Source: Cyanoderma ruficeps
Taxonomy: Eukaryota; Chordata; Aves; Passeriformes; Timaliidae
Direction of reading: 5' to 3'
Assembly (NCBI GenBank): GCA_008694505.1
Contig: VZDJ01004378.1
Coordinates: 13,912,645 to 13,976,644, forward strand
DNA: 64,000 bases
The first letter of the stretch is position 1. The number at the start of each line of letters is the position of its first letter. Under the pieces are notes generated by a model that was given only the letters and a program-made list of their open reading frames with translations, searched no databases and was not told the origin of the DNA. The position numbers were made by a program, and so were the translations under genes. Shown in pieces: positions 50,001-61,505 of this stretch.

Positions 50001-53000
50001 CTGTCTTTATATAGACAATTTTTCATACTATTTCTACCACTAAGACCACTGAGAAAAATATTTAAGCACGTTAAATAAATTTGCCACCATTTTAAGTAAA
50101 ATTACACTCATATTTTCACACTTATTTATTGAGGCCTGATGGCATGACAAACCCTTCCAGCCTCTTGACTTCACATCTGAGAATCCTAGCACCACTGAAC
50201 AAAAAGATAACAGATCAAAAGGGCTATCTTAAGGAAAAAGAGGCTTCAATAACCTACCTTAAAGTACTCTATTGCTTTTCCTTAGATCAGGATTTTATTC
50301 TAAGTGCATAGATCTCTCACTATGCTCCAGAATATTAATACTCTTGTGAAAGCAAATGTATTCTCATCCTTAGATCTTTTAATCCCTACAGTATTACATT
50401 TTATTTCCTGGCTTATGCCCTATGCTTTTCTGTGAAGTCATTAAGTAGAATTTGCAACCTTAGATCATATTTGCCGATCCAGAGGGTTGAAAATATGGCA
50501 TAAAAAAGAACTACTGCTTCTTCTCAGCAATGTTTCAAAGGAATCTGTTATCATTAATTCTCTGAGACTGCAGATAACTGATAATCACAAATATTTTCCT
50601 TTCTCTTCCTCTGCTTCTCATCTGCTGGATGTTAATTTTGGGGACTTCCAAAGTCGTAGAATTTCTAAGACTGGTGCGAATGTTAGGGCACCCGAGTTAA
50701 CCTAAACTTTCAAAGGAAACTAAGTGCAGAACATCTAGGCTAAATTCCATAAAAAATATCAAAATGTCCAGACTATTAAGCAGAAGACATCCTTTCAAAG
50801 GGAGAGTCATAATCCTTATTACAGGATCATTTATTTTGCACTGGACAACATGCACAAGAATACAGAAAAAATTGTGAGTTGGGACCATAGAGAGAGGCAC
50901 TATTGTAGTGCTTTCAACTCAAGTACCAATACACCAATGATGGGAAAATCCTGTCAAATTTTTTAACACATACATTGCATCTTTGGATGAAATTGAGGTT
51001 ATATATATTCATACTGTAAACTAGAGTCAATCCTTTTGGACAAAGTCTTTATTTTTTTTCTTTCCATTAGTGTATGAAGAGAGGGCAAGCCATCAGCTTT
51101 GTACTTACCAATCCAGTTCCTTTCACTCTGTTTTGTCTGCTGTCTTTACATCTTCCTGTGTAACTTTCTGCATAATAAGCACCCAGTCATACACAATCTT
51201 CCTGTATTTCCATGACATTTCAAAATTAACCTTCTGCAATACATTTGTCTAATTTTAAAGAAGATTGTCAGCTTCTGTTAAGGCTAAATGGAGAAGAGTA
51301 AAATTGCATGTTTATTCACCCATATTGATAACCAACATAATGAATTCCGTAGGGAGATATAACAGACAGCAAAGTGATAGTAACTGATAGTGATAAGAGA
51401 AATAGGAGGATCTATTCACTGAAGTGCTTCTTTAACTTGTCAGGAGACATGGCTCAGTCTGGTAAAGTATTTAGAAATGCCACCAGAAGCAGCTATCTGT
51501 CCTGCATCTGCTGAAAGATTGGGTCAGTAATGCTTCTCTAGCACCAGCCAGTAGACCACAGAGGAGATAGGAAAAAGAGGAGAACACTTGTGAAGAGAAG
51601 ATCAGTGTCATCAAAGGGATTTTGGCTCTGAAATCAATCATAGTCATCAGTTCTCTTGCCTGCATTACCCCACAGCTTCAGAGCTGTACTTTCTCCAGCT
51701 CCTTTTTAACTGTGCTCCAACAAAGAAAAGTGTTCTATAGTCAAGTACTCACACAGGTAAAGAGATGAGGTCACTTCAAATCTTTTGGACTGACCCTGTG
51801 TGGAGCAGTGGGCTGAAACTCTCTCCTGCTTTCCCAGAGAATCAGACATACTAGGGTGCCCAAGATATTCCTGGATTAATTTTCTGTTTCTTTATTGTTA
51901 ATTTTCTGGGTTTTATTTGAAATAAAAGAACAAGTTAATTGAAATGGAATGAAGCCAGACTCACACATGTTTACACTAACCCCCCCTGCCCCCAGCACTG
52001 TGATTTTTAAATGACCCAAAAAGCTTTATGATATTTTCAGGCAGGAAAGCAAGATGTGTTGGGAACCTAGCCTGGGATCAAAGGTCATAAGTGTGTAAAA
52101 AACCCCTAAGATGCATACCTTATTACTGTCTAATTACTGGTTCTATTTGAAGAAATACTCTTACGTGTTTTTTATTAGTTCCTGTTGCTTTGCAAGAGAA
52201 CGCACATTGTTATGTTATTCACTTAGTCAGCAATACCCAAGATTTCTTACATAATCTAAACAAAGGAGGAAAGAATTATTATTTGCAATTCAGGAGCTCT
52301 GATTGTACTTTTACAGGACAACAAAAAAGCAGTTTTTGACCTGAGGTCTTTCTTTCATAAATGTCAACATCTACTGTCCACCTGAGGAGAATGTTTTTCT
52401 AGCAACAGTTTCAAACATTTTTTTACAGTGAAATGTGTAAGAAATTGAGCCTTTCCCCTTCAGTAAACCTGTGCTCTCACTCATGGTCTCAGTTTCTCTT
52501 GTATCATATTGACTATTGTTGAATAGCTCTTTAATTTACCCAGTATTCCTAATAGCAACTAGCAAATACCCAGGTCTAAATGATAAAAGAGAAAGAACAC
52601 TTATCCTCACACTTGGAACTTCAGCAACACTCTCCCTTTTTGTTTTACATGTCAGATTAATTTCTGGCATTTCTTCAAGTTTCAACTCTTTATTAAATTT
52701 CTGCTTCATGCATAGATTTTGCTATTACAAATAAAAATATGTGTATGGGAGCTTTGTACCTGGACTACAGCTGTTTTTTCAACATTAGAATCATAATTGA
52801 TATTATATGACACCATTGTTAGTTTTCTTTACTATACTTCTACTTTCATGTACTTTAGTGTATAAACTCTGTAAGCCCAATGCTTGTTTACCAAATTATC
52901 TATATACTCATTTATATTGTGCATTAGATACTGCATTCATGGTTTCTTTTCACTTGCATTGCTCCTACAACAAAAGGCCCTTTTTGGTCCAGAAATGGTC

Positions 53001-54475
53001 TTTAATCATATCAGGGACTTCTGTGTGAATCCTTCACTCACATTGCAAGTATTTTCTTTCAGTCATCCAGAAGTATTACTGTGATATCATTTTGCTGATA
53101 TGCAGAGGGCAGTATAATATTCCATTTCCTTAATCTAGGACTCAAACACCTATCTGCAATTAACTATCGTTACTTAGTTTCCTCATTCCTACACTTCCTT
53201 CCTTTAAAAATTCAGCTTGTTCTGAGCCCGCAGCGTACTTTTTAAATTTTTTTCATCGCTTTTTTATTGAACAAAATGAGGTTTGTGAATATCAAGGGTA
53301 AATTATTGTGTATTTATTTCTTTATTCATTTTCCTATCTCTTCGTTTTAACATTTCACTGCCTTACGTAATATTCTACCTCCGTATCATTTTATGTAGTG
53401 GTTCATTGTATCTCTCTGCTAGCATTCTCCCTTTAGTGCAAAGATTCCTCTCAGGCATCTTTACAACATCATTAGGATTCTTCTGTCTTTGGTGATTACA
53501 TCTGCCATTCCAGCTTCTGTATCTTTTAATATGATGGAGAAAGCACTTTACACTAATTCTTGTGTTTTCTTCTGCATCCATAGATAGAAAATACACACTT
53601 CTTATGAAACTGTCTTGCATTTTTCAAAAGCAAACTTAAATAGCTGCAGTGTTTCTCTGCATATTAGAAAGTGAGTAGGGTAACAGTTTGGCAAGCCAAG
53701 ACCTCCTGTGGTTTTTAATCTACGATTCACTGTTAGATCATGTAGACATTATTCATGGAGCAAAACTTGAAGGAGACTCCTGCTTCTCTGGATGCATATC
53801 TTGACTTCAAAATTGTGGGTTGCCATTAAGATAGTCATATCCCACCACACATCTCTGTGAGAGATTCAATTCTCTAATCCTTAACTATAACATTAAGTAG
53901 CTTAGTCCCAGAAGTACATAGAAAAACATGCATTTTATACCATCCCACCTACTGGAATATACTGTCCTCAGTAAATTCCTCCTTTCACTTCCCATTGACC
54001 AGCATTTATGGATTTCTCCTCAGGCTGCAGTTTTTTGTGAATTCCCCTTTCAGAGAAATACCTCCTTCAAGGCACCCCGCAGGTACTTTTTGCAGAAAAG
54101 CACATTTCAGTCAAGCATCACAACATTTCTGTGAGTTTACCCCACCATGCCATAATTTCTATCCAGACACAAGCTCTCTGGAAGAGAGAAAAGGCTAAAA
54201 TTTTCCTTCCTGTAGAGAATATTATGAATACACGTCCAGGAGTCACATATCATAAAATATTCTCATTGTCTGTACTACATAAACCTACTGCCTCTGTACA
54301 ACACTGAAACATAATAGTGAGTTCTTAAGGAAATAAATGATGTCAAACTTTGTTTTCCTTGAGAAAAGAAATGATATTACATCTTTCTTTGCCTAAGGGA
54401 ATTCAGGATAATTCAGGGAAATAAAGAGAAGGATTGATGAATTTAGTGATAAGAGAATGCAAAATGTTTACTACT

Positions 54476-54553
54476 TTTTTATTTATTAAAATTATTATTG
54501 TTATTGTGATTTATTATTGTTATTATTTATTTACTTATTTATTTAAAATTATT
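54476..54553. repeat. ATT/ATTT-rich simple-sequence tract
   Basis: Degenerate repeats of TTATTG, TTATT and TTTATTTA units over about 78 bp. Confidence 0.85.
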
Positions 54554-57500
54554 TGACTGAACATGTACGTTTCTTGATAGGATGGTTCAGTCTTCAAAGA
54601 AGCATTTTTGCTTACTGATTCCTCTAAGGCTACTCATTTATTTAAGTTAAAATGAGAACAGCTCAAAATATTTCTATCATCTAAGTAACTGCAAAAGGAG
54701 GAGATAACATTGCACTTTCACAAGGATTAACTACCAGTTGTCCAGTAATATTTATTTGCTTTTCTTCAGGGAATCTTTAAAATTGACCCTACTCTCATAA
54801 AACAAAATAATAGATACGAGAAAAAAGCTTTATGATGGCATCACAAGAGTGCATTCAATATTCTATGAACATATTTTTTTCTTGTAATGTAGTAATTCCA
54901 TCAATTTATATATTAACCAGGAACAAGATCCATTAGATTTGGAGGGAAAGGAGGAAAAGTGGAGGAAAAATGGTAACTACTGGAGTATGTCTGTACTTGT
55001 GAATCAGACTGTGCAATATACATTTGTAAATATGATTTTAGATACAGTTGTATTACACCCAAAAAGCATCTGATACATCTTACAGTATAGCTCAAGGCTA
55101 TATGGCAAATGCAGTTTTTGGCAAAGTACTAAATGTGATGCTAACAACACGTGTAACATGAAGTGAGAAAACTTTGGTCTGAAAACGTGCTGCGATGTGA
55201 TTTATGTGACAATTCTTTCAAGAACAAGAATTATGGACAGCTCTAGAACCTCAGTCTTTACAGCACCTATACATCAGTGTATGTACAGAGATACTGACAC
55301 ACTTCCTTTCATGCTCAAGAGAAAACAAACATAATATCCTATATATGGCAAAGCAGATCATCAGTGAAGATTGCCTTTTTACCAACAACTGTTGCAAGTC
55401 TGTCATCCGTATTGAAACTGTTGTATTGATAATCAAGCACTGAAGCCTTCTGGATAAATGGATCTGAGAAGTACACAGATGTGATGTGAGAGGACAGCCT
55501 TGTGGTTTTTGGTTTAACCATTCTCTACATGGGCAATTGTAATACTGTTAAATTTCCTATACCATCCTGATCAAATTAAGTGGCAGAAAACAACGGTCAG
55601 TATCTATTTTTCTGAGAACTAGGAAGTGCATTCTGCACTTACTCTTTCAACATTAAAGAACAGACTCAATCATGACAGATTACTTCAGCCATCAAAATTC
55701 TCTAAATTTTTCAGACTTTCTGTCTGAAACAAAGGATTTGGTTGAAGTATGAAGTCCTACTTAATACCACATAGGAAATAAGGCTGATATTTTATTTATG
55801 AAAGTCTAGTGTGGAGACACCAGTTTGTGTATAATACCAGGACACAGACATTAAAATGTGCAGAAACTTATTTTTACAAATGCACCGGTTACAAATTACT
55901 GCAATTTTGAAACTAGAAACTAGGTAGAACAGTTGCCCATTACCCTGTCCTGGCCATTATGCTACTACACCAGGTCCTGCTGTGTCTTCTCCTTCCTACC
56001 CCACCATGGTCTGAGATCTGATTTGAGCAGAATTCACCCAAAAATATTTAGCTTTTATTATGTCATTTTTTGCCAGAGTTGCCTCAGTTTCAGAAAGTAT
56101 CTTCTCTAAAGATCTCACCAAAATTGTCTGGTAAGGGAACATACCTCATACCCAAGGCACCTTTCAACTACCACCAATACACTAAGGAAATTAATTCAGA
56201 AATGTTTATTTGTACCACAAGGCATAATACCATGGAAATATGTCCCTGAAGAAAATAGGTATGGCTCCTACATCATGGAATATACACTTAGAAATATCCC
56301 TCTGAAACACCACAAATAATTGCTTACATTATCAAGTGCACAAATGTAGACATTTTAGGTAATTAACATCTGGAAAAAAGCCTAAATTTTAAGAAACAGT
56401 GTCAGAGGTTTTTTCCCAATATAAAAGTAGTTAATTTGAAGCTTCACAGAAAAACCTGAAGTAATAATCTCGGAAGCTGTTTTAAAAAATAATCTCTGTA
56501 TTTAGCTCATGAAGATGGAAATTTTAAATCTTTTTTACATTTATTAAAAAAGCTTAAAGTAAGTTAAAGTAATGATTTCCACACCATGTTGCTTATAAAC
56601 CTATGGAGAAAGGTTTTCAAATAAAAGTTGTCAGAATTGTGAATTTGCCTGTTATTCTGTAATCCTACCTACAGTTATCGTTCAGCACTTATACTAATTG
56701 TAAGCATAGCACCAAGTATATAAGTGATTTTGCTTCATAAACCTGGTCCTTTCTTTCTGCACATACATTATAATTGCCGGACAAGGATATTTTGTAGTAA
56801 ATTTAAAAAACATATGCTTCTGCTTAAAAGGACCAGTTATAATAACTACAAAAGGTAAAGGCTCATCATCAAACATCCTATAATATTTGGGATCTAAGTT
56901 CCAGTTGGCAGAAGTGAAACTAAAGGCAATTAACACATCCTAAATTCTTCATCCAAAAACCTTTACCTCTGCAATTATTCACAGAAGTCAATAATGTTAA
57001 AGACTACATCACGATGAGTAAAGGCTCACGGTCTGCCCTGCATAAGAAGGTGATTGTCCCCTCTTACGGAATATGAATGACCCATTTAATTAATCCTAGT
57101 TGTACCATGAGAAAGTGGTGGTGTTATATACTAGCAAAACATTTATGTTCAGGTCAAGTTCGAGACCCAATGGCTTGGCACTTAATAATATATCTCTCTC
57201 CAGATTTTGCTGAGCATAAAAAGATATAAAGATCTGTATTGCTCTAGCTGAGCAGGTACTTCTTTATGGTAAGAAAGATAGAGGAGTTTTCTGTGCAAAA
57301 CCATGTCTCCAGCACAAAGTGGCTGAAGTATGTGATTCCAGCACAGAGAACATTCAGTTCCAGATTCAGATGGTAAAATCCCCCCTCTTCACTGAATTAT
57401 CCAAGAAGAAATATGACTCTGATTTTGTAATTATGATTCAAATAATTAATGAAAAAATGTTTACTCAGTCTTTTTAAAATTAATTTTTGTGTTAGTGAAG

Positions 57501-57904
57501 TGAAGGCATTTTCTGCCCCTGAGCTTTCTCGTACATTGCTACTGCAGCTCATTCTCCTAATGCTTTCCTAAGCATAGATTATGCTTCTTGTTAGCGTTAA
57601 CTTCCTGATAACAAGAAAAAAATATGAATATATAGGCAAGAGGTGGAGAACAAGTGCTATCAATAGACAAAAGCAATATATGCTGGAATGAAAATAACAT
57701 TTACATTCCTCATAATAGCATGAAACATTCAAGGGTATCATGCTGTCTATGCTTTAGGACACAATGAATCAAGTAACTTCCAGGCTCCCTACTGAAATAC
57801 AAGGTTTGCTAAGCTGTCCCAGTCAAGCTTTCACATTAATGTTTCTAGACTAAAAAACAATTTTCAGAGCAGCAAATATGTGCTGTAGTCTCATTAGTCC
57901 AGCC

Positions 57905-58523
57905 TGCGGTGGTCGCAGTGTCACAGGATCCCTTTCCTGCCTTGCCAGGCCAGCCCTAACACCGGCCACAGTACAAGGTACGGTTTGTTACCCTGGGGAA
58001 CCCCACCGATCCTGTGGGGCCTTTTCTGCCAGCAAGGAGTGAGCACTGACAAGAAGCAAAGGCAGACTCTGGTAAGGGGACACCAACTGAAGTTTACTGG
58101 CAACCCATGAGCACAGACACTACCTCCAAAGCATCAGCCTTAACAAGGCACCAAACACTCTGGTGCAGCAGCTTATATTGGGGGGTGGAACACGGGGATG
58201 GGTTCATTGTCAGGCCAATCAGGGCTCTCTGGGGTGTGGCTCAGCAGGTAACAGACAGATGTTACAGCAAACCAAAGAGAAGTAGGAGGGGAAGGTTTGG
58301 GTCATGTCCAATCACTCAACACTCTCCCTGGAACTTTCTGGATGCAGGGAGAGGCTCCAAAGTGACGGACAGGTCCCAGGGGTTACATAACACATTCATT
58401 GACAGAAAACTGTAACTTGGGGGAAACCATATGGGGAGTAGCAAAAGCGTACATGGAGCAAATCATTTTAACAGTACAAGATAAGAACAAGGAACTTAAT
58501 AAGATTAAAACCACAGCACTACA
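57905..58523 (-). mobile_element. Solo LTR of a class II endogenous retrovirus, 619 bp
   Basis: On the plus strand the element runs from TGCGGTGGTCGCAG to GCACTACA; on its own strand it starts TGTAGTGC and ends CGACCACCGCA. A perfect 6-bp duplication, CCAGCC, flanks it at 57899-57904 and 58524-58529, as expected of class II elements. On the minus strand a TATA-type box (AATATAAG, 58172-58179) is followed by an AGTAAA signal (58093-58098), then about 190 bp of U5. A CCAAT motif lies at 58215-58219, upstream of the TATA box in the element's sense. The sequence is GC-rich against its surroundings. No internal retroviral sequence is present on either side. The 102-codon plus-strand frame at 58107-58415 is antisense to the element and has no coding support. 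Confidence 0.92.
58172..58179 (-). promoter_or_regulatory. LTR TATA-like box
   Basis: AATATAAG on the minus strand, about 75-80 bp before the AGTAAA signal at 58093-58098 in the same orientation. Together they define the R region of the LTR. Confidence 0.6.
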
Positions 58524-59133
58524 CCAGCCAAAATGTAATACAGAAGTCATTTACCCAAACATGGTTTTGTAATTATGGTCTAAAAAGCTTTCAAAACTTC
58601 ACAAAATTACATACATTACAAAAGTCAAAACATGAAATTGCTTCCTAGAGAAAAACTGATATAATAAAAATTCTTTCCTTAATAATTCCTTTGTTTAAGC
58701 CATTTCTATTTCTGTCTCCAAAGAGAAAGAGTTGCAGAGAATCCAAATCAGCAGTGTTTAAAAATATGAATCCATCTTAGGCACCTGCATTCCCATTAAA
58801 ACCACTATGTGGTGTCACAAATGACACAATAGGCTGTAAAGCTTAACAAAATGAAATTGCTCATTTTGCTCAAATAAAATGAATGTTCATTCCTATTCTT
58901 CTTAAAGAAAAGAGCTATTCCCAAATACATACGTATCAAACCTTTCATATATATCCTGGCAATTCTATAATCTCTTGCAGTCAAAGAATCATCAAATTAC
59001 AGAAATGTTGATTGTGAAACCCATGCAAATTCATACAGGGATTGGGGTACATATAAGTTTCTCTCTATAAAAAATTTTGCATTTTAAACATCCCAAAGAG
59101 GACCATGTAGCATAAGACTTTTACACATCTAAT

Positions 59134-59192
59134 GAAAAAAAGAAAAAAAAAACCTACTCAAACCAACCACACCTCAACAAAGCCAGCAAAAC
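59134..59192. repeat. A-rich then A/C-rich low-complexity tract
   Basis: Starts as A runs with single G residues (59134-59151) and continues as A/C-rich sequence (CAAACCAACCACACCTCAAC). It resembles the tracts at 3935-4016 and 27649-27787. Confidence 0.75.
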
Positions 59193-60608
59193 CTGTCAGG
59201 ATACAGCCTATCATCACCTGGCAACAATTTTCCAGATGACTGATGGTGAGGTGTCCTGTGTGCCAAAACTTTGTCCCCTACAAATCTGCTCCCTGTGCTA
59301 AATGGCTGCTATTGTCAGTTTCTTTCAGCTACTTTCCCCATAAGTGAATTTCAGCTGGCAACAAGGAAAAATGTCTATTATTTTTTTATGAAGCTGATGG
59401 CATCTTTAGTACAATTGCACACAGCTGCTGGGGAAAAGTGATGCTTTGCCAACTGCATCCCATGATGTCTTGTTTCCCTCTTTTTGTGCATTGTTTTCTT
59501 TCCATTCTCTCTGCAATAGAAAGAAAAGAGAAATCACCAAAATTGAATAGAGAAAATTTGTTCTCATTTTTTGCTTATGGAGTGGGAGAATGAGCCCATC
59601 CCTGAGAAGGGATGGCTGCAAACACAGCTTTCACTAGAATAGCCTTTTTAGGAAATAGAATGACAATAAGGGACAGAAACTTTTTAATACCAAGCCAGGT
59701 GAGGATGGTCAGGAGCTTATGGCATTGCAATATACTTCACAGGAAACTATATGCAATAGCAGACTGCAGCCATGGCCAGTTTGCTGTCACTTTAGGATAT
59801 ATGTTTCGTAAAGTCAAAAACTGAAATAATTTGGACATTGATGCAACCAGAAGAGAGACTCAGGACTAGCTTTTGAACCTTTGAATAAAGAAAGAGAAGG
59901 CTGCAATGGTACTAATGGATATGGATAGCTACAATAACCTTGGTTAAATCAATGTTTCCTATAAAACCCTTCATAGAACCACCTTTTCCTTTGCAACATC
60001 ACTTCTGGTTTCTTTTCTAAGTTTATCTTCCCCAGCCCAGTTCTCTGTGCCAGCTCTCCTTCTTTGATAACATAATTTTATAGTTTCATTTGTTTATGAG
60101 GGAATAATATGTGTCATTAGTTTTGTCGTTAATATTGTCCTCTTACCAAAAACAAGCAATAGATTAGAAATACTAACAAAAAAACCCACGTTACTTTAAA
60201 TTTCTTATAACAGGCCATGTACATGCATGTTTTTAAAAAGGGAGTCTAGGATTTTCAGTGAATAGACTACAGAATAGCAGTACTACAATTTTTTCTCAAG
60301 CTTGAAGATGCTTTTGCGAATGTACTCCAAGCCATTATGAGCATGAAAGAAATTTAAAATTCATTCCTAATAGAATGCATGTATGATACCTCCATCTTGT
60401 TCCAAATCCATGAAGGACTGATAGGCTAGAAGTAGTGGAAAAAAGGAAATTTGAAACCAAGAATTTTTTTCAAATCTCTTTATTTTCTTAATAAAGTTAA
60501 TATACAGCCCAATCTGCAGTACTTGACTTTCCATAACATTCAAATGTCTATCTCACCCAGATTTAAATTTGCAATTTTGTACACCAAATATTTTAAGAAA
60601 CATCCCAA

Positions 60609-60652
60609 GAAGCATGTGTTTTGTACTCATGAGAAGCATGGGTTTTGTACTC
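60609..60652 (+). repeat. 24-bp imperfect tandem duplication
   Basis: GAAGCATGTGTTTTGTACTC at 60609 recurs at 60633 with one difference (TGTG against TGGG), giving a 24-bp period over about 44 bp. Confidence 0.9.
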
Positions 60653-60949
60653 TGCTCTGTCCAAGAAACTCACTGATAAGAAAATGTCTCTCAATCCTCC
60701 AGGTTTTACAACCTCTAACTTTTTTTCTTTTGTTTGAGAAAAATTAATTTAAGCTTCTTTCGGAGGCTTGTGCTATTTACTTCAGCAAGTGAAATTATTG
60801 GAAGGTATATAAATACTTGTTAGCATGTGTGAGTCAATGCAGGCAGCAAGAACAACCACAAACCACAGCTGAAATGCAAAGAATAAATATATTTAATTAC
60901 CTCATTAATTGGAGGATCCTGAGGTAATACCTGTGTGGAGACAAAAAAA

Positions 60950-61505
60950 TGGGAACACCAGAACTTTCAGGGTCAATAATTCCTTCTCAGGAGCTGTTAC
61001 AATGCTGTGTTTTGGGTTCAGAATGAGGATGGTACTGATATATTGATGCTTTGGTTTTTGCTGGTTGTGTTTGTCCTAAGTCAACAACTTTTTCTTGTCT
61101 CATACTCTGCCAGTGAGGAGGTACACAATGGAAACTGTGAGTGAGCACGGCTGGGACAGGTGACCTGAAGGGATATTCCACACCACAGAAGGTCATGCTC
61201 TGTGTATAAACTGGAGGGAGTTACCCACAAAGGGCAACTGGTCTGGGTTCAGGAAGGGAGGTCTGGCACCGCTCAGTGGGTGGTGAGCAATTGCATTGAG
61301 CATCACTTTTTCACTTTTCATTACCATTGCTTATAATTTACCATTATTATTTTATTTTACTTTATTTCCGATCATTAAACTGTTCTTATTTCAACATACA
61401 AGTCTTATTTTGGTTCCGCTCCCCATTCCACCAGGGAAAGAAAGGGTAGGGTGAAGGGAGCAGCTGCCTGGGGCTTCATCCCCAGCTAAGCTTAAAGCAA
61501 TGACA
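60950..61505 (+). mobile_element. ERV LTR (ERVL-like), nearly full length, about 556 bp
   Basis: I recognise this as a common avian LTR family from several blocks in order. These are AATGCTGTGTTTTGGGTTCA, CTCATACTCTGCCAGTGAGGAG, GCTGGGACAGGTGACC, GGGATATTCCACACCA and a GTGTATAAACTGG TATA region at about 61202-61214. Next come GGTGAGCAATTGCATTGAGC and ATTAAA at 61374-61379. The element ends in CAGCTGCCTGGGGCTTC and a degenerate CCCAGCTAAGCTTAAAGCAATGACA (61481-61505; usual form GGGGTTAAACCACGACA). The 3' end is well defined at 61505. The 5' end near 60950 is approximate and no target duplication was found, so the left edge may be damaged. It is moderately diverged and has no adjoining internal sequence. 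Confidence 0.85.
61374..61379 (+). promoter_or_regulatory. LTR polyadenylation signal ATTAAA
   Basis: ATTAAA in the position used by this LTR family, downstream of the TATA region near 61205. Confidence 0.55.

Larger units (their letters stand above)
44957..57898. other. AT-rich non-coding stretch
   Basis: About 13 kb with no recognised gene or transposon. It holds an inverted repeat at 47045-47069, a region at 47580-48060 rich in homeodomain-like sites (see findings), and an ATT-rich tract at 54476-54553. Open frames of 60-95 codons here show no recognisable domain. Confidence 0.55.
58530..60949. other. AT-rich non-coding stretch
   Basis: No gene recognised. An A/C-rich tract lies at 59134-59192 and a 24-bp tandem duplication at 60609-60652. 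The 98-codon plus-strand frame at 60451-60747 has no domain or splice support. Confidence 0.55.

Noticed and set aside
51780..51870. Possible CR1 trace
   Set aside because: A short resemblance to the CR1 tail (GTGTGGAGCAGTGGGCTG) without the flanking blocks or terminal repeat; too weak to call.
58107..58415. 102-codon plus-strand open frame
   Set aside because: Antisense to a class II LTR with clear ends and target duplication; no homology recognised.
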